NCBI GenBank assembly: GCA_963667535.2
Contig: CAXXDU010000002.1
Location: 2,480,001-2,544,000, forward strand
DNA from: UBA5614 sp963667535
GTDB lineage: Bacteria; Cloacimonadota; Cloacimonadia; Cloacimonadales; Cloacimonadaceae
DNA length: 64,000 bases
Direction: 5' to 3'
The translations under genes were made by a program, and so were the position numbers. Shown piece after piece: positions 36,147 through 47,701 of this stretch. Within the stretch, counting starts at the first letter, position 1; every line of letters starts with the position of its first letter. The notes under the pieces were generated by a model. The model had not been told where the DNA came from and did no database searches. It was given only the letters and a program-made list of their open reading frames with translations.

Positions 36147-39100
36147 ATCCAATTCTGAATTACTAAAAGACAGACTTATAGTCCTTAGAGAACATTATAA
36201 GCAAAACCTGATTCAGAAGGCAATCACAATTTCCAATATCCGGGAAAACATAAAACTCCAGAAACAAGTTTCACAGAACTTTAAAGAGTTGTTTCTGATA
36301 CTGCATAATTTAAGTGGTACCGGTTCAACTTTTGGTTTTGTTCAAATCACGGAACATGCAAAGTTTTTAGGCCAAATGGTAAAATCACTTCAGGGCGAAA
36401 ACACTTCTCTGAATAGTGAGCAACTGGAACAGCTTGATGTGCTTTTTCAAGAGCTTCTGGCAGACATGGCAAACCCAATTGATGAAAGTCTGAATTCTAC
36501 AGATTGGATAAGCCCTGAGTTAAAAGGTGATAACCGCTTGATTTATATAGTTGATGACGATGTGTTTTTTTCAGAAGAGCTGTCAGCCCAGCTCCTCAGT
36601 TCAGGTTATTGTGTCAGAACATTTTCTGACCCGATAGAAATCTTCAATCAAAATCTGAAGCATAAACCTGCTCTAATAATGATGGATATGGTGTTTGCAG
36701 ATGCTGAATATGAAGGTGCAGAAATTATTGCCAGATATAAAAACGAAATTGACCCCAATGTCCCGGTGATATTCATTTCTGTATGCGACGAATTGGAATC
36801 CCGGTTAAAAGCTCTCAGAAGCGGGTCTGACTACTACATGCTGAAACCTTTGGATTATGAACATCTTCTATATGTCTTAACCCATGTATTAGGTGGTAGC
36901 AAAAAATCACCTGTAAGGGTATTAATCATTGACGATGATGAGATAATCATGTCTTACTACAAAATGGTATTAGACGAAGCAGGTATGATTGCAGAAGGAG
37001 TTACTCACCCACAACAGGCATTGGAACGCATTAGGATGTTTGAACCTGATATAATACTGATGGATGTAAACATGCCTTTCTGTAATGGAATAGAGTTAGC
37101 AAATGTAATCAGACAGTATCCAAAATGGATTTCCATACCAATCTTGTTTTTAACTTCCGAAACAAATTATCAGGTGAGAAATAGTGCCTTTGACCTGGGG
37201 GCTGACGAGTTTATTCTAAAACCCGTTACTCCTCAAAAACTGATTAGAATAGTATCAAATCGCACAAAACGTTCCAGGCAGTTAAGGGAGATTTCCAGAG
37301 AATTGATTGAGAATAGACAACGTACAAACAATATCCTGGAAACATTGCAGGATGTAGTTTGGTCAGTTAATCCCGCTAACTGGTCGCTTACCTTTATTTC
37401 AACTTCCAGCGAAAGTGTACTAGGTAAGACTTCAGATAAACTCAAAATTTCCAAAGATTGGCGTGATTATATATATCCCGATGATAGAGAATCAGTAAAA
37501 GCTGAAATGAAAAAGCTTTCCATTCAAGATAATCTGGAAGTCGTTTATAGAATTAAAAAATCAGATGGTACAATAAGATGGATCCTGGAAAACATACATA
37601 AGGTGTCTGATGATAAATCCAATACTATCCGTTTCGATGGGGTTATCCATGATATTACAGCCCGAGAGATTGATAAACAGAATATAAAAAGAAGACTAAT
37701 GCTGGAAAGTGAACTGGCACAATTCACTCGTTCATTGCTGCAAAATAATGATATTGACCAGGCTTTTGAATGCCTTTTGCGAATCACTGATGCTCGTGTT
37801 ATTCAAATATTCCATGTACAAACCATCGAAAAGCACAATGATAAATATGTCTGCATGTTTAAATTTGGTGATGCTGTCAGTTCAGGTCTGGTTGAAAACA
37901 CAATAAGCGAAACCCGTTTACACCAATATCTGCAAGCCATGAAAAGCGGTTCACACCAATTTGTCCGCGGCTTGCATCCAAACCTGAAGGGAAAGTATGA
38001 CAATCTACTTATTCCCATGTACCTACAGAATTTCTGGTTTGGTTTTATCAGTATTTTGCTTCCTGAAAACAACCCGTATCATTCAATTGAAGAATTAAGT
38101 CTAATCAAATCTGCGACTGAAATACTATGCAACTTCTTTGAAAAGGAAAAGAACGTCATCGAGAAAAGAAGCCAGGACAGGTTATTGGATACAGCAAGTA
38201 GAATTTCCCGAACTCTGCTCATCGAATCTGACTATCATTTGGCTCTTTCTGCTTCAATCCAACAGTTGGGAGAATCCCTTCAATACGACGAACTTTACTT
38301 ATTGAAAATTACAGATTCTGATAGTGGTTTCCAGATTTTAGCATCACATATTTCCAATTCTATCTTTAAATCACAATCAACTTTTCTACGCATCTGGGAT
38401 TGCATGTTCAATAAATTCAAAGACCCCATTTTAGGGAAACAAAGCCAGCTATTGGATAATAATCAGTTCAAAAGTGTTTTTCCTAATGATACATTGGGAA
38501 TAAAACACTTTGTCATTATTCCTATAGCTCATGCCAAAACACTATGGGGCGTTATAGTCTTACTTTCATCAAAACATGAAAACCATTTAAGAAAACTACA
38601 TTTGCCTATCTTGGAATCAATCGCTGATAGTTTTGGTGGAGCTCTCATTCGTCTAAAAACACAGGACGAACTCATCGAAGCTAAAAATCAATCTGAGCAT
38701 GCAAACCGCTCAAAAAGCGAATTCCTGGCTAATATGAGCCACGAAATCAGGACTCCATTGAATGCAATTATGGGCTTCGCCCAATTAATGAAAACCACTG
38801 ATTTGCAGGCTGAGATTGAGGAATTTTCTGATTTAATTCATGATAGTGGGAATAAACTATTATCACTCATTACGGATGTATTGGACCTTTCTTATGTTGA
38901 GATCGGTAAAACGCATATAAACAAAGGTGATATTGACCTCAACCCGATTATAAAGTCAGTTATCAAAAAATATGAGTCTATTGCCAGGCACAAAAAGATT
39001 GAGATTGGTTTAATGATTCCGAAAACTCTTCCGGTTTTTATTTCAGATGTGGATAAAATTGCGAAAATCCTTGATAGCCTTTTATCAAATGCAGTTAAAT

Positions 39101-39798
39101 TCACTGATAAAGGTAAAGTTACTATTAGTATAAGCATGAGTCAATCCGATGTGAATGCATTATTAATTGAAGTCAAAGATACCGGAATTGGTATTCCATC
39201 AGAAAAGCAAAAGATAATATTTGATGCTTTTGAGCAGGCTGACAGCAGTAGAACCAGACGGTACAGTGGTATTGGCTTAGGACTGACTTTAATTAGTAGG
39301 ATGGTAAAAATTCTCAACGGAACTATTGCTTTGGATAGTATTGTTGGTCAAGGCTCATGCTTTAATGTAACGATACCTGTTGAACTCCCCTTAATAGAAG
39401 ACAAGGTATTACATAAAACAAGAAACTCGTCCCCAATAACAGTTTTGGCTGCTGAAGACAACAAAGTTAACCGCATTCTCCTTGGAAAGATATTTGAAAA
39501 GACTAGTTATCAATTTCATACTGTCGATAACGGAGCTGAGGTAGTAAAGTATCTAATTGATAATCCGGATGTCAAGCTTGTGCTTATGGATATCCACATG
39601 CCTGTTATGAGTGGAATTGAAGCTACATTAGTCATCAAAAGTAACCCGTTATTAAAGCACATTCCAATTATAGCTCTGACTGCTTCTGTACTCCAGGAAG
39701 ATATCAATGTCTGTTTCGAAGCCGGTATGGACGACTTTTTGGAAAAACCCCTACAAACAGAAAGGCTTTTTTCTTTAATTAGAAAGTGGTGTGAATAA
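36136..39798 (+). CDS. Large soluble hybrid kinase: Hpt-REC-REC-PAS-GAF-GAF-HisKA-HATPase-REC
   Basis: A 1220-residue protein without membrane segments. Residues about 1-115 form a histidine phosphotransfer (Hpt) domain with H57 in LHNLSGTGSTFGF. Two receivers follow (about 133-250 and 256-375; phosphoacceptors in MMDMVFAD and LMDVNMPFCNG). Then a PAS domain (about 390-510), two regions with GAF-like character (about 525-680 and 695-845), HisKA with H869 in MSHEIRTPLNA, HATPase with GIGLGLTLIS, and a C-terminal receiver (MDIHMPVMSG). The start is GTG inside the previous gene. An Hpt at the N terminus of a hybrid kinase gives it every part of a phosphorelay in one chain. The signal and final output are unknown. 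Confidence 0.88.
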   Translation: MVNKSNSELLKDRLIVLREHYKQNLIQKAITISNIRENIKLQKQVSQNFKELFLILHNLSGTGSTFGFVQITEHAKFLGQMVKSLQGENTSLNSEQLEQLDVLFQELLADMANPIDESLNSTDWISPELKGDNRLIYIVDDDVFFSEELSAQLLSSGYCVRTFSDPIEIFNQNLKHKPALIMMDMVFADAEYEGAEIIARYKNEIDPNVPVIFISVCDELESRLKALRSGSDYYMLKPLDYEHLLYVLTHVLGGSKKSPVRVLIIDDDEIIMSYYKMVLDEAGMIAEGVTHPQQALERIRMFEPDIILMDVNMPFCNGIELANVIRQYPKWISIPILFLTSETNYQVRNSAFDLGADEFILKPVTPQKLIRIVSNRTKRSRQLREISRELIENRQRTNNILETLQDVVWSVNPANWSLTFISTSSESVLGKTSDKLKISKDWRDYIYPDDRESVKAEMKKLSIQDNLEVVYRIKKSDGTIRWILENIHKVSDDKSNTIRFDGVIHDITAREIDKQNIKRRLMLESELAQFTRSLLQNNDIDQAFECLLRITDARVIQIFHVQTIEKHNDKYVCMFKFGDAVSSGLVENTISETRLHQYLQAMKSGSHQFVRGLHPNLKGKYDNLLIPMYLQNFWFGFISILLPENNPYHSIEELSLIKSATEILCNFFEKEKNVIEKRSQDRLLDTASRISRTLLIESDYHLALSASIQQLGESLQYDELYLLKITDSDSGFQILASHISNSIFKSQSTFLRIWDCMFNKFKDPILGKQSQLLDNNQFKSVFPNDTLGIKHFVIIPIAHAKTLWGVIVLLSSKHENHLRKLHLPILESIADSFGGALIRLKTQDELIEAKNQSEHANRSKSEFLANMSHEIRTPLNAIMGFAQLMKTTDLQAEIEEFSDLIHDSGNKLLSLITDVLDLSYVEIGKTHINKGDIDLNPIIKSVIKKYESIARHKKIEIGLMIPKTLPVFISDVDKIAKILDSLLSNAVKFTDKGKVTISISMSQSDVNALLIEVKDTGIGIPSEKQKIIFDAFEQADSSRTRRYSGIGLGLTLISRMVKILNGTIALDSIVGQGSCFNVTIPVELPLIEDKVLHKTRNSSPITVLAAEDNKVNRILLGKIFEKTSYQFHTVDNGAEVVKYLIDNPDVKLVLMDIHMPVMSGIEATLVIKSNPLLKHIPIIALTASVLQEDINVCFEAGMDDFLEKPLQTERLFSLIRKWCE

Positions 39799-40159
39799 CC
39801 TTAATTCTGCTCCAAATTTTAACAGATGACCAAATCATACAATTCCGGCAAAAAATAACACTCTTTCTAACAAACAACTTATCATCCATCTCTAAAGCAA
39901 TAATCGAATAAAGGAATGCCACGTTAATGATATTGGTAAACTATTAAAGAGATGTTGATATGCTTAGTTGTATATCAGTAGTCATACAATTTGGATTAGC
40001 ACCGTGGGACTGGGATAATACTTGGTCAACCGGTTTCGTTGGGCTATATTTATAACCCAACGAAACCATAATTAACCAGTCAATCGCTAATGCGTATTAG
40101 CAGTCACTCTATCACTTGAAAATGACTTTTTATTACGCATTATGTTATTTCTTAATCTC
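39799..40159. other. Gene-free convergent region with hairpin (361 bp)
   Basis: This AT-rich region lies between the ends of two convergent units. It contains the 14-mer TTTGGATTAGCACC (39990-40003) shared with 25729-25742 and the hairpin at 40032-40067. No open frame of note. Confidence 0.6.
40032..40067. terminator. Perfect 12-bp hairpin between convergent units
   Basis: GGTTTCGTTGGG at 40032-40043 pairs exactly with CCCAACGAAACC at 40056-40067 around a 12-base AT-only loop. It lies between two gene ends and so could stop both transcripts, but neither side has a long U-run. A structural or regulatory role is possible instead. Confidence 0.5.
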
Positions 40160-43100
40160 TTACTTTAATAGTAGACATTTCTTAGTATCTTGAATGATAC
40201 CATTTACATTCATACGATAGAAATACAGTCCTGAAGACACATCCTTCTTACTGTTATCTTTACCATCCCATACAATTGAATGTTTACCTTTTTCATAGCT
40301 CGCATTGCTTAGCGTCCTGACTTTTTGACCTTTGATATTAAATATCTCAATACATACAGGAGATTTTTCTGAGACAGTAAATGATATAGTAGTTGAGGGG
40401 TTGAATGGATTGGGGAAATTCTGATCCAATACAACTGTCAAAGGAACAGTATTATTATTGTTTGTATTCTCATCCGGATTAAATAACTGCTTGATAAGAG
40501 ATTCCCGCAAACTATAATAATCTGCTTGAGAACGAGGTCTCAAGTTTTCGTATCTTCCTTTATAATATCTTGTTGGACTACTTTCTTCCATTAACAGGTA
40601 GATAAAGCCAATATCGATTACGGCATAGATAGAATCTTGTTCTGAAGGATTATTATCCAATATGTTCTCATACCACTGAATTGCTTCAGGATAATTTCCC
40701 ATAAGAATATCACAATAATTTGCTAAATAGCTAACTTTTTTATTCATCGTTTCGCTGATATTGAGATTTTCGATGCTATAATAATATCTTTGCAAGCTAT
40801 CATAATTGCTTCTATTCAAATACTTTTCGATTATTAACAACTCAGCTGCTGCATAATCAGCCCATTTTGAACCAGGAAAACGCCCAATTACATCTTTCAT
40901 ATACATCTGGGCAAGGCTGTAGTTCTGGAGTTCTTCATATCCCAAACCGGTTTCGTATAGTTCCTGAGCCGGTTCTGGGATAACATACATTGAATTTCCG
41001 GGAGTCCAGGTACAATCAAGGTCAACAATATTAGGAGGAAAGAACAATGCTGGATTTGGATGTTCTACTCCCCAGTAATTGTACATCTTTATCGGATTTT
41101 GAACACCCTCATCTAAGCAATGAACAAGGTAACCATCATTGAAGGTATTGTCATATACAACATTTAATTCTACTGAGTAAGGTATGCTATCACTTTTGAA
41201 TACTATTTCATCAGATAAGTTGTTTTTTATTATCTGATAGGGTTCCTCTTTTGTACCATTAATAGAATATTGTGAATTAGCACAAGCCCTGAGTCCCACA
41301 TTACTATTTTCTATAACATTTGAACCTTCAACACTAACACAGGAGCTATATATATCTATGCCGATAGCTTTTGGGCTTTGCACAACATTCAAATATATAT
41401 GATTGTTTTTGAAACTATGCACCTTGCTCCAACCTGATTTGAATAGATTTACTAAACCGTCACAATCATAGAAGTCGTTACCTTCGATCATGAATTCGGC
41501 ATACCCATTGATATTAAGAGCACAATTGTCTCTTATTCCGTGAAATGAACTTTCATCAATTCTAAGTATACTAGTATTGGCATTCGAGAATAATCCTATT
41601 GGGGAGTTATCAAATTCTGACATACTGATGTTTACATCACTATCATGAACATCAAATCTTGAGTTTGTAGACATGCAATCAGTAAAAGTAACCTTAGTAC
41701 CCTTGGAGTATATCAAAGCATTGATAAACTTAGTCTGATTAAATACTATATCAAGACCACTTTCAGCCTGCAAGTTCATTATCGGGGTGACATTATTGGT
41801 AAAGAAAGTAACATCATTACCAAGCAATAACGTTGAATTTAAATCAAGAACTATCATCCCATCATGTACAAATTGAAGGGTGACATCATCACATATTTGG
41901 AGAGTCACATTGGGTAGCACATGTATTGTTCCTTGTATTTGTAATGAAGAATAGTTTAATGTAGTATTCTCTGTAATATCGTGATCTACGACAAATTCAG
42001 AATATTCATAGCAGCCCAGATCAATATACTCACGTGCAAGCCTTGGTCTGCCTCCAAGGTCAAGATCACGATTTATATCGCTGAAATAGAATTCATTTGC
42101 ACCATTTTCAATACAATGTGAATCTCTCTGTAACGAATAATTACCTGCTGCATAATCGACGAATAATGGATTCCCGAATTGAATATGCTCTCCAAACAAT
42201 GGTGCATCGATAATCGTAACATCGTCAGTAAAGACACAGATAGGATGACATTCGCTATTATCCACAACTATCTGATTCTGACCATTATTCCATAAGATTG
42301 AATTGAAGAAATCCAATCTGCTGTTATGCTCCAGATATAATCCATTCCCACCATTAGCATTTAATGCTCTGTTGCCACAGATTGTATTGTTAAACGAAGT
42401 AAATATGGAATTAAACAAATACAATGCACCACCACTGGTAGACGCTGTATTGTCAGTTAACAGATTATTGTAGAATTTCTCGTTTTGATTAACCTCCGCT
42501 ACGCTGCATCCGCCTCCACGAACTGAACGATTTACCTGAATTCTGTTATTGTTGATTTGGAACTGATGTCTTTGGATGTAAATTCCACCTCCGAAACCTC
42601 CATCGTCATCATTAGGCATAGCACAGTTATTGTGGATATCATTATTTTCGATTACAACTATTCTGTCATTTCCCTGATCAGTAAAGCAACCAATAGCCCC
42701 GCCATTAAGTGATTGATTATCGGTAAATAGATTGTTACTGACTTTAGATTTACTATACACCAGATATAGTGCGCCACCACCGCCATAAGGATCAATTTGA
42801 TTTAGGTTTTTATGACTCAAACCATCGCTTTGGTTATTCGTGAATCTATTGTTGTATATCTGCGCACCTGCATAATTGATATAAACACTACCACCACATG
42901 ATCTGGCTTGGTTGTTATTGAAACTATTACTATAGACATCCCGCGTCTCACTTCCGGAATTATCATCATCAAATATGGCTATACCACCACCTGATTTACC
43001 TTCCGGCAGCTCAGTTTTGTTTCCGCTGAATGTATTACCTGATATCTGGAAATCCGTATTGAACAGGTAAACTGCACCTCCAAAACCGAAGTCAGCTCCA

Positions 43101-46100
43101 CCTGAGCCTGTAACAATATTGCTGACAAATCTCGAATTTGTAATGATAACAGGATTTCTTGCACAGTTCTTTACAAATATAGCTCCACCATTTTGTTCTG
43201 ATTTGTTGTTGGTGAATGTGCAATAATTTATTCTGATTTGGTCGATATCAATAGCAGATATAACTCCACCGCTTTCGTTATTGTTACCGTTGGAAACATC
43301 GCAGTATTCGAAACTAATCGGTGATTGGTAATTTACAAATCTTATCCCTCTCCAACCTACTGTACCATTTCCGGTCAGGATAATATGACGTTCAGGTTTT
43401 CCAATAGTACTGAGTTTTCCAATTACTGTGACACTCACATTCGAATCAAAGTCCATCAGGGTACCGGGTGCAATGCTTAAACAGTATGCACTATTTATAG
43501 TTATATCCTGATAAACATCAACATGTTCATACGACAACAAACGGGTACCTGAATAATCAACTTCGTTGACTTCATCTTGTCCGACCACAATAGATGCTCC
43601 ATAATATTCATAAGCACCAATATCACAGATGAAAGATCCGGTTTGATTGATTCTTGGATTATTGAGTTTATCAGTATTGCCTTTGAAATAACTGGCACTC
43701 CTGGAACCGTAATTAATACATATTGATAGACTTCCTATAGTATAATTGTTGTTAATCGTATTCGGATTATCTGTACTTACGAAATGAGGACTGTATGGCA
43801 TGTTGTGTTGTGTGAATAGTTGCCAGGTACTCAAATCGTTTAATGTATGATATATGCAGTTATAAAACACATGTGAATATGAATTCATGTATAATTGATT
43901 AACGCCTGCTGCAGCATCATAAATGATATTGTTTACTAATATCGGAGAAGTTGGGATTGAAGAAGTTGAATACAATTCGTAATCGTTCCCATGGTTTGCA
44001 GTAAAGGTGTTATTGATTATCAACAATCTCTTGCTGCTGCCGGCTATATATATTCCTTCTCCATGACCAGTTAGAATATTATTTCCGGTAATAACATTAT
44101 TATTAAAGCGCAAAGAATCCGTCGTAGAGTAGCCGGATATGTTTACTCCTCCTCCATTATTCGAAGCAGTGTTTTCCTGAATGAAGTTTCTTATAATCTC
44201 TGTATAAAGATTAGTGCGAGACGCATCTACGCTACGTATTGTTTCCGGATTTATGTCATTATTATCTGATTCCCTTAATGTAATAGGATATTTTACTGAT
44301 ACTCCACCACCGTTTGTGGCTATGTTATTAGTAATCGTGTTACCTTCAATCACAGCTTTTGATTTGTAGCAGTATATACCACCTCCATCAACGGCATTAT
44401 TGGTAAAGATTCTACTATTCCTGACGTTAATATTGGACTGATAAATATACATACCGCCACCGTTTGTAGTAGCAACATTATTATGGATATCACAATCCAG
44501 GATATCAAGATTTGACGAATCGCTTATGTAAATACCGCCACCGTTAGCATTGTTACTAAAAGAAACATCACAGTACCGCATAAGGCTTGAAGTTGAAGGA
44601 TTTGAATTGATGAACCGGATGCCCTTCCATGTATCATTATCCCCGGCAAAATCTGTGAATGTTATCTTATTATTCAGTAAACCAACAGCACTTATATAAC
44701 CATTTATTGTTAGCGCGCTAAGTCCTGCAAATTCAATATCTGCTCCATTTTCAATCGTCAGACAGATACCTGTTGCAACAGTGATTCCGGATAAGATTTT
44801 ATACTTTCCATTGAAGTCTATCCACTTTCTGTTTAAGGTCTGATCACCACCATTGATTTCAATTCTAGGTGATACACTGTTTACCGCAACTTGAATTGCA
44901 CCTGTAGGCAGCTCGGGATAAGAATCCGGACGCTCGATATAAAGCGCTACCAGTTCAGTGGAATTATTGTAAACTAACTTGGCGTTAGTAGCCATTTTGA
45001 CATCGGAATTAACTCTGCAATCAATGCCGATTACGTTATCATTCAGGTACATTTTTGAATCAATAGGTGCGATTGACAGTTTTGACCCCGAATTAATTAC
45101 TACTGCTTTTTCAAAATCGTTAATTTCGCAGTTACTTACATTAAGTAACACATCATCACTTACGTAAATACCATTTACACTGGGTACAGGACGTGTAGTG
45201 TAGTTTGATTCACCGCTTGGATCTTTTTCTGAACTACTTCTTGTAGTTGTAAGATCATCTTTGATAGATTCTCTACTTGATTTTTGTGACAGTATCTCTT
45301 TTGTATCGCTTTCCCTGGCAACAACCTGATATCTATCAATAATGCAATTTGTTAAAGATGACTTTTGCTCCGCGACTGTATTGCTAAATTCAAGACCTTT
45401 CCAATCATGACCTAACTGGTCATTTTTACAAAATCTCACATCACCCATGGAAGCACCATTTGCAATAATCTGCCCCCCGGTTTCGACCTTTATGGCACAA
45501 TCACTATTGACCCTTACAATTACAGGTTTAGCTGCTTGTTCGGGACTTGCTACTTGTCCAAGTTCTGCAAATGGGTACAAATCAACATCAAGGACCTTAT
45601 GAATATTCAAAACAGATCCGACATTCACATTGTTAAGAACATAGACTTCCGGACATACAATAGTCATGGGATTAACAATCATACTGGAAATCTCATTAAC
45701 CGGATTTGTAGGAGTATCCATTATGTATAGCGGTAACCCCTCGCCAGTTAACGGTATCTCTAAATGAGTCTCATCAATCGTATCTGGGTAATTCATAGCA
45801 TCATTACTATTAATCACCAGATCGCCGTTATATTGTTGAACAAGATAAGGCTTGAAACAAATTTTTACTTTAACCTGGTATCCTACCGGAATGGTTACTT
45901 GATCAAGATAGAATACGTTATCTCCCAACAAATCAGTTCTGCTGGGACTGTCGATTTTCGACTTGTATGTCTTTGTTTCTTGCTTTGCTATTGATATAGG
46001 CTTTAGAGATGATTCAGACTGTTTTTTAGGAATCATAATTCTCATTTTTCGATTGACATTCTTCACATAATAGTTGTCCAAATCATCGTTTCGTGTTTCA

Positions 46101-47701
46101 TATCCATTATATTCTAAAGACGCGATACAAAATCCAAATGGTGCTATGATGCCCTTGAATTGGTTATCGCCTAAAGTCAGAGTCTCATTACCAGTATTTC
46201 GTATTATGATCTCTTTACTCTTTTCTATTAGAGGATTGTTATTAGCCATCTGAGCATCAAAATTCAGATCTGGTAAGAACTCGCAAATTTCTGGTGCCAA
46301 CCCTTTACCGTCAATATTGAATTTTTTCTTCAATGTTGATGTTACAGCATCAGATGTGTAATATTCTATAACGATACATGCCTCATTAAACACTCCATAA
46401 GTATCGGGTGTAAAATCGACTGTAAATGCTACGGAATTGCTAGGGAAAATGGAGTTCGGTAAAAGAACTGAATTATTCTCAAGATTTGCATGCGGTAAAA
46501 ACTGTCTTGTTGATCCTGATGATACATTGGTGGAGTTCCGGTATTCAATGCGAATGTCTTTTATCCTGATAAAATTAGTTCCAGTATTCTTTAAAACAAA
46601 CGATTCAATAGATGTCTCACCAACATGTTCATCACCAAAATCTAAATTATTATTATTAACTACAAGTTCATTGTTGTTGTACATTGACAAAAATGGATTT
46701 ACTTTAGTGGAATCTGACAAGAATGTGCTAGTCAAATCCGCTTGCAGATACGCCCCGATTTGAGGGTTATCAGTGTCTATAACTAGATTGTTTAGATTTT
46801 TGTTATAGTAAATTCCTGTTAAATCCTGACCACCATACTGATAATTATTGTATGATGGGAATGAAAAATCATGATTGTTCATGTTCTTAAACTTTGGCTC
46901 AGCATGAAAATCTGTTCTTGCAACCAGACAATTAGTTGGAGCGTTAATACTCAATTCATTATCATTTATTACACTCTTCTGTAAAGTAAGATTTAGAAGA
47001 GTATTTTGCGGCGGATTATAAACACTAATAAGATCTTCACTACTAACTGAGTTCCAGATTATATCGTTCTTTAAGTTAATATCTTTTGTTGCGTGAATGA
47101 ACAATTCCTTACCAAAGTCAGCGGTATTCCCAGCAATAGTATTATTAGTCAGGTTCGAGATGTTATTAGTCATCCCAAGCCAGATACCACCACCATTAGT
47201 ACTCGCATTATTATCGGTAATATCATTACCTGTAATACTCAAAACCCTTCCAGCGTTTCTGTTTCCATTAAGAACGCATAAGCCTCCACCTTGTCCGTAA
47301 TCAGGGTCAACTCCAGCGACGTTATTCTTAATGATATTATTGTATATGAATGGACTGGAATTATAAGCATATATTGCACCACCATCTCGTCCGGCATGAT
47401 TATATGTGAATTTTGAATTTCTTATATTACAATAGTAATTATATCCGGTATCATTATCAAGAGTATCTGGTTCGTTTTCAACATATACTGCACCACCATC
47501 TTCTGTTGCGCTATTATTAATAAATTCACATTTATCAATTAATATGTTCTTCTGGTAAACAAATATTGCTCCGCCACATGTGTTCCAACTTGTTTGCAAT
47601 CTTTCTTCCCGGGTGGTGCTTGATCTTTCATCACTACCGTCCTTGACTGAATTCTCGAAAGTGCAATTGGATAATACGCTTAGATTGGTAGATAAAAGTT
47701 G
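40160..47701 (-). pseudogene. Giant surface protein, C-terminal part (beta-helix modules, TPR, sorting domain) after a frameshift
   Basis: About 2,500 residues of continuous frame with no signal peptide or ribosome-binding site at its 5' end. The frame opens at 47701 and overlaps the end of the upstream part, so I read it as the second half of one gene. Content: right-handed beta-helix blocks built from GGAI/GGGIYI and F-x-N-N phrases, recalling polymorphic membrane proteins; a choice-of-anchor (ASPM/Hydin-like) region (about 320-630, e.g. NLDFGDEHVGE); repeated modules of the type ...GITVATG...IEFAG...WKGIRF; TPR-like helices about residues 2190-2330; and a C-terminal sorting domain (PNPFNPSTTISF ... 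SSGLYFYRMN). Expected at the cell surface. A TTG at 47599 could in principle start a shorter protein. Confidence 0.8.

Noticed and set aside
47680..47701. Programmed -1 frameshift in the giant gene
   Set aside because: No canonical slippery heptamer is present (TTT-TAT context would need a first-base mismatch) and I see no clear downstream structure; an indel or error is simpler, though not excluded.
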